Shown piece by piece: positions 7,760-16,133 of a DNA stretch of 64,000 nucleotides (within the stretch, counting starts at the first letter, position 1; every line of letters starts with the position of its first letter). The notes under the pieces are model-generated. The model was not told where the DNA came from, searched no databases, and saw nothing but the letters and a program-made list of their open reading frames with translations. Location: the NCBI RefSeq assembly GCF_017874595.1, contig NZ_JAGILA010000002.1:372001-436000 (forward strand). The letters run 5' to 3'. The position numbers and the translations under genes were made by a program. This DNA is from Sinorhizobium kostiense (GTDB lineage Bacteria > Pseudomonadota > Alphaproteobacteria > Rhizobiales > Rhizobiaceae).

Positions 7760-7839
7760 GTGCTGCCTCCATCAGAGAATTTTTTGTCGTCGCAACAGTG
7801 TTAGAGCGGCAGTGCGAACGCATGCGAGCGCATGCCGCG

Positions 7840-8754
7840 CTATTGCGGCGGGAGGGCCTTGAGATAGGCGGCGATCGCCTCGCGATCGGAGGCGGGAAGC
7901 TTCGCCATGTTCTTCTGCACTTCGACCATCGAGCCGCCGACCGTGTCGAAATCGGGCGTGAATCCGGTTTCCAGGTAGGAGGCGATGTCGGACTCGCTCC
8001 AACTGCCTATGCTCTTCGAGGCGGGCGTGATGTTGGGAATGCGGCCCTCGCCTTCCGGGTTCGGTGCGCCGGCGAGCCACGCGCCCGGCTCGAAGCCGCC
8101 AAGTGCGTTGCGCGGCGTGTGGCACTCGCCGCAATGGCCGGGACCTTCCACGAGATATTGCCCGCGGGCTAGTTTGGGATCAGCTCCATCGAGCTTAACC
8201 CAGGGCTCATCTCTTAGGTACAGGAGCTTCCAGCCGCCGAGTAAGGTGCGGCTGTCGTAGGGGAAGGCCAGATCGTGCGGCTGGGCGACATTGTCGCTCT
8301 TCGGCAAGGTTTGCAGGAAGCCCCAGAGATCGTTGATGTCCCGGGCGGTCATGCGTCCATAGGAGCCGTAGGGAAAGGATGGATAGAGGTGCTCACCGTT
8401 TCTGCCGACGCCGCGCGTCATTGCGTTGCCGAACTCCGCCAGCGTCCACCCGCCAATGCCCGCCGTTTCGTCCGGTGAGATGTTCGGAGGATAGAAGGTG
8501 CCGAAGGGGCTTTTCAGCATGCGCCCGCCAGACAGCACCAGCCTCCGATCGTCCTCGGCCCCAGGAGCGGCATGGCAACTGGTGCAGCCACCGGCCCAGA
8601 AGAGCACCTTGCCATTGACGATATCCGGTTGACCCAGTCCCTGCCAATGCGTCTCATCCCAGGGCCGCGGCTTCGTCAGCCACCATAGGGCGCCAGCGCC
8701 GACGAGAACCAGCAGGAGCAGACCGGTCAGAAACCTACTTGCGCGCCGCCTCAT
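7840..8754 (-). CDS. Membrane-anchored diheme cytochrome c
   Basis: A 304-residue c-type cytochrome with two class I heme domains. An N-terminal transmembrane anchor (residues about 8-25, FLTGLLLLVLVGAGALWWL) precedes C57-TSC-H61, and a second CGECH motif lies in the C-terminal half (EGPGHCGECHTP). The FYPPNISPDE and RIPNITPA segments after each heme site resemble the methionine-ligand regions of alcohol and aldehyde dehydrogenase cytochrome subunits. It therefore probably passes electrons in the periplasm. RBS GAGGAG precedes ATG 8754. No dehydrogenase gene is adjacent, so its partner is unknown. Confidence 0.9.
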   Translation of the reverse strand: MRRRASRFLTGLLLLVLVGAGALWWLTKPRPWDETHWQGLGQPDIVNGKVLFWAGGCTSCHAAPGAEDDRRLVLSGGRMLKSPFGTFYPPNISPDETAGIGGWTLAEFGNAMTRGVGRNGEHLYPSFPYGSYGRMTARDINDLWGFLQTLPKSDNVAQPHDLAFPYDSRTLLGGWKLLYLRDEPWVKLDGADPKLARGQYLVEGPGHCGECHTPRNALGGFEPGAWLAGAPNPEGEGRIPNITPASKSIGSWSESDIASYLETGFTPDFDTVGGSMVEVQKNMAKLPASDREAIAAYLKALPPQ

Positions 8755-8782
8755 GATCTCCTCGGGGCAATCGGAAGTTGGC

Positions 8783-8810
8783 GCCGGATGCGGGCGGAAA
8801 TCCGCCCGCG
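8783..8810. repeat. Palindromic intergenic unit (copy 1)
   Basis: GCGGGCGG (8790-8797) and CCGCCCGC (8802-8809) form a hairpin. The 20 bases GCGCCGGATGCGGGCGGAAA ending at 8800 recur identically in the ohr-phnA intergenic region (20674-20693), so this is a dispersed palindromic unit that may also act as a terminator. Confidence 0.5.
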
Positions 8811-8884
8811 CATTCCATGCGTGCTAGAATGCAGAATGGAATGCGCCGGCCGAACAGACGCATTCAAGTAGAAGGCACCGGTCT

Positions 8885-9331
8885 TCAATCGTTCTCCAGG
8901 CGATAGCTCTCATGACAGCTGCCACAGTCCTTGCCGAGAACGCCAAGCGCTGCGCGGACGCCGGCCTGGTCTGCCGGCAGTTCGGCGAGGAACTTGTCGG
9001 CATCGCTGCCGAGCTTGGCGGCCTTTGCCTTGAAGTCCTCCATGTTTTCCCAGATCTTCGGGCTGGCTTCGGTCTCCATGCCGGTTTCTGAACCTGCGGG
9101 GAAATGATCCGGGAAGGTTTTGACTGTTTCACTGATCGTGGTCAGAGATGCCTTTACGATTTCCGCATCATACGGCTTTTCGCCCTTGGCTATCCCGCTG
9201 AGTGCGCCGGCGGCCTGCCCAACCTTCTTCATCAGCTGCTGGCGAACCGCCTGAGGCTCGTTCGCAGCGGTGACGGCGGTCACACCCAAACCCGCGAGGA
9301 CGGCCGCGAGCGCAAAAGCTCTTATCTTCAT
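8885..9331 (-). CDS. cycP: Cytochrome c prime (class II c-type cytochrome)
   Basis: A 148-residue periplasmic cytochrome c'. It has an N-terminal signal peptide (KIRAFALAAVLAGLGVTAVTA) and a four-helix-bundle-like body, and the heme-binding CGSCH lies close to the C terminus, which is diagnostic of class II cytochromes. Family members bind NO or CO and often help with nitric oxide tolerance. ATG 9331 has GGAG at proper spacing; an ATG one codon earlier (9334) is also possible. It sits downstream, on the same strand, of nothing obvious; the diheme cytochrome gene follows after about 130 bp and could be cotranscribed. Confidence 0.92.
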   Translation of the reverse strand: MKIRAFALAAVLAGLGVTAVTAANEPQAVRQQLMKKVGQAAGALSGIAKGEKPYDAEIVKASLTTISETVKTFPDHFPAGSETGMETEASPKIWENMEDFKAKAAKLGSDADKFLAELPADQAGVRAALGVLGKDCGSCHESYRLEND

Positions 9332-9486
9332 CATTATCTCCGGTCATGAATCCGCTTGTGCGGCTTCCGTGTTAAAGGCGCCGGCATGATGGCATTTTAG
9401 CCTTTTGACGGAAGTAACATTTTCTTGAAGTGCTTGTCATTTCAGCACAATTCAGCGGCAATACCTCCCATGCCGCGTACAGAAGA

Positions 9487-9515
9487 AATAACATGAACAA
9501 TAGTGTCATGTTATT
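9487..9515. terminator. AT-rich palindrome after the LysE gene
   Basis: AATAACATGA (9487-9496) and TCATGTTATT (9506-9515) are perfect 10-bp arms with a 9-base loop, 13 bp beyond the stop of the minus-strand LysE gene. It could be a terminator or an operator upstream of cycP. Confidence 0.4.
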
Positions 9516-9527
9516 CCTCGCTGCGAC

Positions 9528-10166
9528 TCACATGGCGCCGCTCCAACCCTGCCAGACAGTCAGGGCGGCGATCAGCACAAGGACAAACCCCGCGGCCTTG
9601 CCGATCGCGACCGTGACGCTGGGGCTGCCGACAAGCAGATCGCGCCCGCGCCCCGCGGCAAGCGCCAGTCCGCCATAGACGGCCAGCTGCGTCGCCGCGA
9701 TCAGCACCATCATCACGGCTGCCTGGGACCAGACGGGGCCGAATTGCGGTTTCAGAAATTGCGGATAGACCGCCAGCATAAAGAGGTAGGCCTTGGGGTT
9801 CATCAGGCTGGTCAGTGCCCCCTGCCTGAAACTCGCCCAGCGCGACCGCTCTATTCCACCTTCGACGCGGCCGATGGTGATGGAGCTGCGTATCAGCGAG
9901 AAGCCGATCCAGGCGATATAGGCGGCTCCGGCAGCGAGCAGGACATTGAAGAGTTCCGGGATCAGATGCAGGACGGCGCTGACACCGAGCGCGGCATAGA
10001 CCGTATGCAGCACGCCTCCCGCCATGATGCCTGCGGTCGCTGCCAGTCCGGAGGCGCGTCCGCCGGTAATCGCATTGGCCAGAACGAAGACCATATCCAT
10101 GCCCGGAACGATAATGATGCCGAAGAGAAGGGTGAAGAACAGCCAAAGATTTTCCGTGTAAGTCAT
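9528..10166 (-). CDS. LysE/RhtB family amino acid exporter
   Basis: A 212-residue inner-membrane protein with about six hydrophobic segments and the LysE/RhtB signature near the N terminus (IVPGMDMVFVLANAITGGRASGLAATAGIMAGG). The conserved LTSLMNPKAYLFMLAVYPQF segment follows the central loop. The family exports amino acids or derivatives such as homoserine lactone and threonine; the substrate here is unknown. It is divergent from the WYL-domain regulator at 10297, with a perfect palindrome in the shared promoter region, so that regulator is the likely controller. Confidence 0.9.
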   Translation of the reverse strand: MTYTENLWLFFTLLFGIIIVPGMDMVFVLANAITGGRASGLAATAGIMAGGVLHTVYAALGVSAVLHLIPELFNVLLAAGAAYIAWIGFSLIRSSITIGRVEGGIERSRWASFRQGALTSLMNPKAYLFMLAVYPQFLKPQFGPVWSQAAVMMVLIAATQLAVYGGLALAAGRGRDLLVGSPSVTVAIGKAAGFVLVLIAALTVWQGWSGAM

Positions 10167-10252
10167 GTCAGTATCTCGCTAAAGGTTGCAATGGGCGATG
10201 GAGCGGATTGCAGTTCTTTCAATCCGTTGGCCCGTGCTATAACGCTCTCCAA

Positions 10253-10270
10253 CTGACAGGGTCCTGTCAG
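10253..10270. promoter_or_regulatory. Perfect inverted repeat in the lysE / WYL-regulator intergenic region
   Basis: CTGACAGG-GT-CCTGTCAG has 8-bp perfect arms. It lies between a possible -10 (TATAAC, 10238-10243) and the regulator's start codon, a position suited to autorepression and control of the divergent exporter. Its use by the WYL regulator is inferred. Confidence 0.55.
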
Positions 10271-10296
10271 GAGCATTCGCGACGATGGGGAATCCG

Positions 10297-10995
10297 ATGC
10301 GTAAGGCCTCGCGGCTGTTCGAGATCATCCAGATCCTTCGGCTTGCCCGGAAGCCGACGACGGCGGCAGAGATGGCCGAGCGGCTGGAGGTCACGCCGCG
10401 ATCGATCTATCGCGACGTCGCGGCGTTGCAGGCGATGCGGGTGCCGATCGAGGGCGGGCGCGGCATCGGCTATATTCTGAGACCGGGCTTCGACCTGCCG
10501 CCGCTGATGTTTTCCATCGAGGAGACGGAGGCAATCGTGCTCGCACTCGCGCTCATCGCGCGCACTGGCGACCACGAGCTGAGGGCGGCGGCGCAGCGGG
10601 TGAACGAGAAGATCACCGGGGCGGTGCCGGCGCCTCTGCGACAGGCTTTCCAGTCACAAGCGCTGCATGCCTGGGGCAGCAGCTTTCCAGCGCCGGAGGG
10701 AATTGATCTCTCCCTGGTTCGCCGCGCGATCCGAGACGAACAGAAGCTCGCACTCGACTATCGCGATGAACTCGGCCGGGCAACGGAGCGCACAGTGCGG
10801 CCGCTGGCACTGATCTATTACTCGGAACATGCGGTCATGGTGGCCTGGTGCGAACTGCGCCAGGCCATCCGCAATTTCCGCGCCGATCGGGTGGAGCATT
10901 GCGAATCGGTCAGCGCGTATTTTCTCGGCGAAGGCGAAAGGCTGCGGCAATTGTGGATGGATGGGTGGAAAGCGCCGGTGAGGGCGGGCGTTTGA
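10297..10995 (+). CDS. YafY-type HTH / WYL-domain transcriptional regulator
   Basis: A 232-residue regulator. Residues about 5-55 form a DeoR-like HTH_11 (RLFEIIQILRLARKPTTAAEMAERLEVTPRSIYRDVAALQAM) followed by the wing GGRGIGYILRPGF. A WYL effector-binding domain occupies the C-terminal half (LDYRDELGRATERTVRPLALIYYSEHAVMVAWCELRQAIRNFRADRV). WYL domains usually sense small ligands or nucleic acid. ATG 10297 fits the domain start; ATG 10285 would add four residues. It is divergent from the LysE exporter. Confidence 0.88.
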   Translation: MRKASRLFEIIQILRLARKPTTAAEMAERLEVTPRSIYRDVAALQAMRVPIEGGRGIGYILRPGFDLPPLMFSIEETEAIVLALALIARTGDHELRAAAQRVNEKITGAVPAPLRQAFQSQALHAWGSSFPAPEGIDLSLVRRAIRDEQKLALDYRDELGRATERTVRPLALIYYSEHAVMVAWCELRQAIRNFRADRVEHCESVSAYFLGEGERLRQLWMDGWKAPVRAGV

Positions 10996-11028
10996 GTGCG
11001 GGGTTTATCGGAGACGATGGTCTGGAAA

Positions 11029-11050
11029 GGCCCGGCGCAAGCGCCGGGCC
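11029..11050. terminator. Bidirectional hairpin between the WYL regulator and sodB
   Basis: GGCCCGGCGC (11029-11038), AA, and GCGCCGGGCC (11041-11050) form a perfect 10-bp stem flanked by GGAAA and TTTCC, between two convergent genes. Confidence 0.6.
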
Positions 11051-11078
11051 GAATTTCCATTGCGACCATTGAAGCCGC

Positions 11079-11681
11079 TTACTTCGTCGCCGCCTCATAC
11101 ATTTCGAGGACGTAATCCCAGTTGATCAGGTTGTCGACGAAGGCCTCGAGGTATTTCGGGCGGGCGTTGCGGTAGTCGATGTAGTAGGAGTGCTCCCAGA
11201 CATCGACGCCGAGGATCGGCGAGGCGCCATGGACCAGCGGGTTTTCGCCGTTCGGAGTCTTCGAAATCTCGAGCTTGCCGTTCTTGACCGAGAGCCAGGC
11301 CCAGCCGGAGCCGAACTGGGCGGTGCCGGCTGCAATGAAATCGGCGCGGAACTTGTCGTAGCCGCCGAGATCGGACTTGATTGCCGCGTCGAGCTTGCCC
11401 GGCAGGCTGGTGCCGCCGCCGCCCTTCTTCATCCACTTCCAGAAGTGGATATGGTTGTAGTGCTGGCCGGCATTGTTGAAGAGCGGCTGGTTGGTGCCAT
11501 AGGACTTCTTGACGATTTCTTCCACGGAAAGGTCGGAAAGACCGGCCTCCTCGGCAAGCTTGTTGCCGTTCGTCACATAGGCGAGGTGATGCTTGTCGTG
11601 ATGATATTCGAGCGTTTCGCGCGACATGAAAGGCGCGAGCGCATCATAGTCATAGGGAAGGTTCGGCAATTCGAAAGCCAT
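11079..11681 (-). CDS. sodB: Superoxide dismutase [Mn/Fe]
   Basis: A 200-residue Fe/Mn-family superoxide dismutase that dismutates superoxide in the cytoplasm. Metal ligands are visible: H27 in LEYHHDKHH, the His in HYNHIHFW, and Asp plus His in GVDVWEHSYYIDYRNARP. Start ATG 11681 follows AGGAGAT; an in-frame start seven codons upstream is rejected because it precedes the ribosome site. The ilvE-like gene lies nearby as in Sinorhizobium chromosomes. Metal preference (Fe, Mn or cambialistic) cannot be fixed by eye. Confidence 0.96.
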   Translation of the reverse strand: MAFELPNLPYDYDALAPFMSRETLEYHHDKHHLAYVTNGNKLAEEAGLSDLSVEEIVKKSYGTNQPLFNNAGQHYNHIHFWKWMKKGGGGTSLPGKLDAAIKSDLGGYDKFRADFIAAGTAQFGSGWAWLSVKNGKLEISKTPNGENPLVHGASPILGVDVWEHSYYIDYRNARPKYLEAFVDNLINWDYVLEMYEAATK

Positions 11682-11916
11682 TGTGGCATCTCCTCTTGGC
11701 ATGGGATTTCGTCACGGAAATCTGTGAGCGGAACATAGGCACCGGCTCGGCAGGAGGCAACCGAGGCGGTGCCAAATTTTCCCTAAGCCACGAAAAATAC
11801 TTCCTTTGCGGACGCAGACAATCGGTCATTGGAGAACTCGATGCGCAACTTTCACGCTGCAGCATCGTTTACATAACCGCGTCGCCTCCGCCGCACAGGA
11901 GCTGCAGGAGACTAGC

Positions 11917-12327
11917 ATGGAGTTTCACCAGGGACGTCTCATCGACCATGTGCACCTACGCGTGCAGGATCTCGCCGTCAGCAAGCGCTTCTACCTCGCA
12001 GTCCTCGGCGCGCTCGGCCACCAGCCGACCTATGAGACCGATGCATTTTTCGCCTTCGACGAATTATTCGTCGACAAGGCGGACGACTATCAGAGCCGCG
12101 TCCATCTCGCTTTCCAGGCGGTCGACCGCGATGCCGTGCGACGATTCCACCATGCCGGCCTCGCGAACGGCGGGACGGATAATGGCGGCCCCGGCGAGCG
12201 TTCCTACCACCCGGGCTACTACGCCGCCTTTGTGCTCGACCCGGACGGCAACAATATCGAAGCGGTCCATCACGGGCCTACGACGCGCTCCTCCGCCGAC
12301 GTGCTCGTCAAGCCGATCGAGGAATGA
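11917..12327 (+). CDS. VOC family (glyoxalase/dioxygenase-like) protein
   Basis: A 136-residue vicinal-oxygen-chelate protein. The paired beta-alpha-beta-beta-beta modules are recognisable from IDHVHLRVQDLAVSKRFYLAVLGALG and from YYAAFVLDPDGNNIEAVHHG, with a metal-ligand His and Glu in IDHVH and NNIEAV. ATG 11917 follows GCAGGAG and begins immediately before the domain; upstream in-frame codons are non-conserved. Possible roles include lyase, dioxygenase or resistance protein; none can be chosen. Confidence 0.82.
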   Translation: MEFHQGRLIDHVHLRVQDLAVSKRFYLAVLGALGHQPTYETDAFFAFDELFVDKADDYQSRVHLAFQAVDRDAVRRFHHAGLANGGTDNGGPGERSYHPGYYAAFVLDPDGNNIEAVHHGPTTRSSADVLVKPIEE

Positions 12328-12341
12328 GCAAAAGTTATGCT

Positions 12342-12425
12342 TGCCCCTCTCTCGGGTTTAACCCGAGGGACTAGCCCTCTCCCCGCAGCGGCAGCGCGGC
12401 TGCTGCGGAGAGCGGGCAGGCCGAA
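12342..12425. repeat. RIME-like palindromic mosaic element
   Basis: The palindrome CTCGGGTTTAACCCGAG (12351-12367) is followed by a second hairpin module around 12375-12415 rich in CTCTCCCCGC and GCGGAGAG. The first module and its TTGCCCCTCTC flank recur in inverted orientation at 14641-14670, on the other side of the ilvE and alcohol dehydrogenase genes. Confidence 0.6.
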
Positions 12426-12459
12426 TGAAGGGCCGCGCCATTCCGGCCGATTTTAAACG

Positions 12460-13341
12460 TTACACGTCCCCGCTCGAATGCGCCCAGTCCATGTAGAGGT
12501 CGCGCGACTTGGCCGTGATCGGCCCTGCCTGCAGATCGCGGTCTTCGAGCCGGGTCACCGGCACGACCTTCGAATAGTTGCCGGTTGTGAAGATCTCGTC
12601 GGCCCCCGCGAAATCGGCCATCGTCAGCGTCGTTTCGACCACCTCGAAGCCGGCTTCGCGCAGAAGACCCATGACGCGAGAGCGGGTGATTCCGGCAAGG
12701 AAGGTCCGGTTCGCGGCCGGCGTGAAGACGACGCCGTCCCTGACCATGAAGACGTTGGACGAGCCGGTCTCGGCGATATTGCCGAGCATATCGCGCACCA
12801 GCGCATTGTCGAAGCCGCGTGAGCGCGCCTCCTGGAGGATACGGGCATTGTTGGGATAGAGACAGCCGGCCTTGGCGTCGGTCGGCATGCACTCGAGCGT
12901 CGGGCGGCGGAAGGGCGACAAGGTCACCGCCGAGCCCGCATGCGCATTGCCCATTGGTGCTTCGAAAAGGCAGAGGGCGAAACGGGTCGACTCCGGATCG
13001 ACTGCCACCACGCTCCAGGAGCCGTGCTCGCCCCAATACATAGGTTTCACATAGATCGCCGTCTTGCCGTCGAATTTTTTCACGCCCTCCCAGGTCAGCG
13101 CCTCGATTTCTTCGGCCGCCATGGTCGGCATCAGCCCGAGCGCTTCGGCGGAACGGTTGACGCGCTGGCAATGCAGGTCGAGGTCCGGCGCGATTCCGTC
13201 GAACCAACGCGCGCCGTCGAACACAGTCGAGCCGAGCCACATCGCATGGGAGGTCGGGCCGATCAGCGGCGGATTGCCGGAAAGCCATTCGCCATCAACA
13301 TAGGTCCAGGTGGTGGATCGCGGGGATGTATCGACGGCCAT
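12460..13341 (-). CDS. ilvE: Branched-chain-amino-acid aminotransferase (class IV)
   Basis: A 293-residue fold-type IV PLP enzyme that interconverts Leu, Ile and Val with their 2-oxo acids. The catalytic lysine lies in TDAKAGCLYPNN, the phosphate-binding region in ETGSSNVFMV, and the C-terminal FTTGNYSKVVPVTRLEDRD is typical of the family. Start ATG 13341 follows GAGGAG. Other class IV enzymes such as D-amino-acid aminotransferase or 4-amino-4-deoxychorismate lyase are possible, but the length and the N-terminal WTYVDGEWLSGNPPLIGP fit rhizobial IlvE1. It is downstream of nothing on its strand; zinc alcohol dehydrogenase is divergent. Confidence 0.88.
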   Translation of the reverse strand: MAVDTSPRSTTWTYVDGEWLSGNPPLIGPTSHAMWLGSTVFDGARWFDGIAPDLDLHCQRVNRSAEALGLMPTMAAEEIEALTWEGVKKFDGKTAIYVKPMYWGEHGSWSVVAVDPESTRFALCLFEAPMGNAHAGSAVTLSPFRRPTLECMPTDAKAGCLYPNNARILQEARSRGFDNALVRDMLGNIAETGSSNVFMVRDGVVFTPAANRTFLAGITRSRVMGLLREAGFEVVETTLTMADFAGADEIFTTGNYSKVVPVTRLEDRDLQAGPITAKSRDLYMDWAHSSGDV

Positions 13342-13493
13342 CGGCTTCTCCTCTCATCTCTTTCGTTCGTTCCGCTTTATCCGGAAAAAGCAGCATAGGG
13401 GTGAATGGGTATATCAAAAATAGTCATGGGCTTCCTTTAGGAGCCCTGTGATAAGCCACGCCAATCTGGCCGGACTTCCATGGGAGATGACCG

Positions 13494-14534
13494 ATGAGAG
13501 CGATGTATTACGACGCCTTCGAAAAGACGCCGGAGGTGAGGACGCTGCCCGACCCGACGCCGACGGAGAACGGCGTCGTCATCAAGGTGGAAGCAACCGG
13601 ACTCTGCCGCAGCGACTGGCACGGCTGGATGGGGCATGACCCCGACATCCGCCTGCCGCATGTCCCGGGCCACGAACTGGCTGGAACGATCGCCTCCACC
13701 GGCCGCGGGGTGATGCGCTACAAGGTCGGCGACCGGGTGACCGTGCCCTTCGTTTCCGGCTGCGGCCGTTGCGGCGAATGCCGCTCCGGCAACCAACAGG
13801 TCTGCGAAGCGCAGTTCCAGCCGGGCTTCACGCATTGGGGCTCGTTCGCCGAATATGTGGCAATCGACTTTGCCGACCAGAACCTCGTGCACCTGCCGGA
13901 GAGCATGGATTTTGCGACCGCCGCCAGCCTCGGCTGCCGCTTCGCCACCTCCTTTCGGGCCGTCGCAGACCAGGCCCGCGTTCAGGGGGGCGAATGGGTG
14001 GCGGTGCACGGCTGCGGCGGCGTCGGTCTCTCTGCAATCATGATCGCCGCCGCGCTCGGCGCCAACCCGATCGCCGTCGACATTTCCCCCGAAAAGCTCG
14101 CCTTCGCCCAGAAACTCGGCGCCGTCGCCGCCATCGATGCGCGCGAGACGGATGATGTTGCCGGCGCCGTCAGGGAGATCACGGCAGGCGGCGCGCATGT
14201 CTCGATCGATGCGCTCGGCTCGCCCGTCACCTGCTTCAACTCGATCAAAAATCTCCGCCGGCGCGGCCGTCACGTGCAGGTCGGCTTGATGCTCGCGGAG
14301 CACGCCACGCCGCAGATCCCGATGGCGCAGGTGATCGGCCACGAGCTCGAAATCTACGGCAGCCACGGCATGCAGGCCTGGCGCTACGACGCGATGCTCG
14401 CGATGATCGTGGCCGGCAAGCTCGACCCAAGGCAACTGATCGGCCGCGAGATTTCGCTGGAAGAGGCTGTACCGGCGCTGGTGACGATGGACCGCGCGAC
14501 GGACCTCGGCATCAGCGTGATCACGCGGTTTTGA
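13494..14534 (+). CDS. Zinc-dependent alcohol dehydrogenase (MDR superfamily)
   Basis: A 346-residue medium-chain NAD(P)-dependent dehydrogenase. The catalytic zinc site is in [10 protein letters not shown] and GHELAG, and the structural zinc loop has four cysteines in [16 protein letters not shown]. The nucleotide-binding motif is [18 protein letters not shown]. The substrate is an alcohol or aldehyde that cannot be specified. Upstream, GGGAGATGACCG contributes a ribosome site for ATG 13494. Flanked on the left by ilvE (divergent) and on the right by a mosaic repeat. Confidence 0.9.
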   Translation: MRAMYYDAFEKTPEVRTLPDPTPTENGVVIKVEATGLCRSDWHGWMGHDPDIRLPHVPGHELAGTIASTGRGVMRYKVGDRVTVPFVSGCGRCGECRSGNQQVCEAQFQPGFTHWGSFAEYVAIDFADQNLVHLPESMDFATAASLGCRFATSFRAVADQARVQGGEWVAVHGCGGVGLSAIMIAAALGANPIAVDISPEKLAFAQKLGAVAAIDARETDDVAGAVREITAGGAHVSIDALGSPVTCFNSIKNLRRRGRHVQVGLMLAEHATPQIPMAQVIGHELEIYGSHGMQAWRYDAMLAMIVAGKLDPRQLIGREISLEEAVPALVTMDRATDLGISVITRF

Positions 14535-14564
14535 GCTGGAAAATGACCCCTCATCCACCTGCCG

Positions 14565-14672
14565 GCACCTTCTCCCCGCGAGCGGGGCGAAGGGCAAGCG
14601 GCGCGCTCCAGTCCCCTCCCCGTGTGCGGAGAGAGCTGGTCCTCGGGTTAAACCCGAGGAGAGGGGCAATCC
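14565..14672. repeat. RIME-like mosaic element (inverted relative to 12342-12425)
   Basis: It contains a CTTCTCCCCGC-GAGC-GGGGCGAAGG hairpin (about 14569-14593) and the palindrome CTCGGGTTAAACCCGAG (14642-14658) followed by GAGAGGGGCAA. The latter is the reverse complement of the module at 12342-12367, apart from small differences. Confidence 0.55.
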
Positions 14673-14752
14673 CTTGGCAAAGCCGAGGGATTCCGATCGC
14701 ATCGTTGCGCTGCTATCCTCGCGACAGGCAAGACGAATCAGTGAGGCCCGTC

Positions 14753-15304
14753 ATGGCGCTTGCGGCTCAGGCCACGGAAGGAGAACTATACCGGCCCGTT
14801 CTCGCCGGCAATCCGGCGCATCCGAGCGGCTGGCCGGTGCGCGTGATCGTCGGTTCGCAGACCGAGGCCAGGCATAATCGAGCGTTCTGGACGCCGACGC
14901 ATCTGATATCGATCCGGGCGCCCGCAACCCGGCTCTTGTCGATGATCGAACTGCCGCCGGAGCGGCATCTGGAACTCTTTTTCGGCGATGCCACCGATCC
15001 GGATGCACCGGACGCCGCACGCGCCGAGGCAATCAGCGCGACCTTCGCCTTCGTCGACGGGCTGCCCGAGGACGCGCATCTTCTGATCCATTGCTTGAGG
15101 GGCATCGGCCGCTCGACGGCACTGGCGCTTGGCATTCTCGCACGCTACATGGCGCCGGAGGCGGCGGCCGCGGCCCTTCACGCGCTTCGCCCCGAGGCCA
15201 AGCCTAACCGCCATGTGGTCGGCCTCTGCGATGCGGAACTCGGGCTCAAGGGCAAGCTGGCCAAGCAGGCGTTGCGTTTCCCGGCAAAGGTCTGGAAGGG
15301 CTGA
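14753..15304 (+). CDS. Protein tyrosine phosphatase-like protein (CX5R)
   Basis: A 183-residue protein of the tyrosine / dual-specificity phosphatase fold. The P-loop HCLRGIGRSTA matches HCX5R(S/T), giving the catalytic Cys and Arg, with a helix beginning at STALALGILARYM. Such rhizobial proteins are usually annotated as tyrosine phosphatases, but their substrates are unknown. ATG 14753 is chosen because upstream in-frame codons overlap the mosaic repeat; an in-frame GTG at 14741 is possible. Confidence 0.8.
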   Translation: MALAAQATEGELYRPVLAGNPAHPSGWPVRVIVGSQTEARHNRAFWTPTHLISIRAPATRLLSMIELPPERHLELFFGDATDPDAPDAARAEAISATFAFVDGLPEDAHLLIHCLRGIGRSTALALGILARYMAPEAAAAALHALRPEAKPNRHVVGLCDAELGLKGKLAKQALRFPAKVWKG

Positions 15305-15328
15305 CGATCGCTGGCAAGTGCGTTGCCA

Positions 15329-15343
15329 TTGTGCAGCGCACAA
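15329..15343. promoter_or_regulatory. TTGTGC-AGC-GCACAA palindrome
   Basis: A perfect 6-bp-arm inverted repeat lies just before a TTGACA -35-like element (15348-15353), upstream of the dehalogenase gene. It may be a regulator site; the protein is unknown. Confidence 0.4.
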
Positions 15344-15459
15344 AAATTTGACATGATCTCCCAAAAACAAAATGGAGAAGCGACGCGTTGTAGTCGCGGA
15401 CCCCTCGTCCAGGATGTGCCTCCGGGCTGGCTGGATGCGGGTTGAGACGGGAGAAATCG

Positions 15460-16122
15460 ATGTCCTATGCGGCCTATGTCTTTGACGCTTACGGCACACT
15501 TTTTGACGTGCATGCCGCCGTGCGCCGCCATGCCGAGGCTATGGGGCCGGACGGCCAGGCCTTTTCGGAGCTCTGGCGTGCCAAGCAGCTCGAATATTCC
15601 TGGGTGCGCTCTCTGATGGGCGCCTATGTCGATTTTTGGCAACTGACCGAGCAGTCTCTGGACTACGCCTTTGAGCGCTTTCCCTCCGCCGATCCCAAGC
15701 TCAAGAGGCAATTGCTCGACGCCTATTGGGAGCTCGACTGCTATCCCGAGGTGCCGGCCGTGCTTCGCGGATTGAAGGAGCGTGGCGCCAGCATCGCAAT
15801 CCTCTCGAACGGCTCGCCGGCAATGCTCGCCTCCGCGGTGAAGAACGCCGCGCTCGACATTGTCATCGACGACGTGTTCTCGGTCGACGCGGTCAAGGCC
15901 TTCAAGACGGCACCCGCCGTCTACGATCTGGTGACGACGCACTACCGGCTCTACCCGCGGTCGGTATCTTTCCAGTCGTCAAATCGCTGGGACGTCGCCG
16001 GCGCGACCAAATTTGGCTTCCGCACCGTCTGGATCAACCGTTACGATATGCCCGACGAATACAGGGACTACGGGCCATCGCTCATTCTCCCCTCGCTCGA
16101 AAGCCTGCAATTCGGCGTATAA
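15460..16122 (+). CDS. Haloacid dehalogenase, type II (HAD superfamily)
   Basis: A 220-residue HAD hydrolase of the L-2-haloacid dehalogenase type. The nucleophile Asp is in FDAYGTLFD (residue 9), motif II is ILSNGSP, the Lys is in VKAFKTAP, and the substrate-pocket SSNRWDVAGA is typical of type II dehalogenases. It would hydrolyse 2-haloalkanoic acids or related compounds in the cytoplasm. ATG 15460 follows GGGAG. The methyltransferase gene tam starts 11 bases after its stop, so the two are likely cotranscribed. Confidence 0.9.
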   Translation: MSYAAYVFDAYGTLFDVHAAVRRHAEAMGPDGQAFSELWRAKQLEYSWVRSLMGAYVDFWQLTEQSLDYAFERFPSADPKLKRQLLDAYWELDCYPEVPAVLRGLKERGASIAILSNGSPAMLASAVKNAALDIVIDDVFSVDAVKAFKTAPAVYDLVTTHYRLYPRSVSFQSSNRWDVAGATKFGFRTVWINRYDMPDEYRDYGPSLILPSLESLQFGV

Positions 16123-16133
16123 GGAATGATCCG

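Noticed and set aside
7820-7835. GCATGC-GAGC-GCATGC hairpin between the DJ-1-like and diheme cytochrome genes as an intrinsic terminator
   Set aside because: The stem is short and no T-run follows in either direction, so it was not listed as a terminator.
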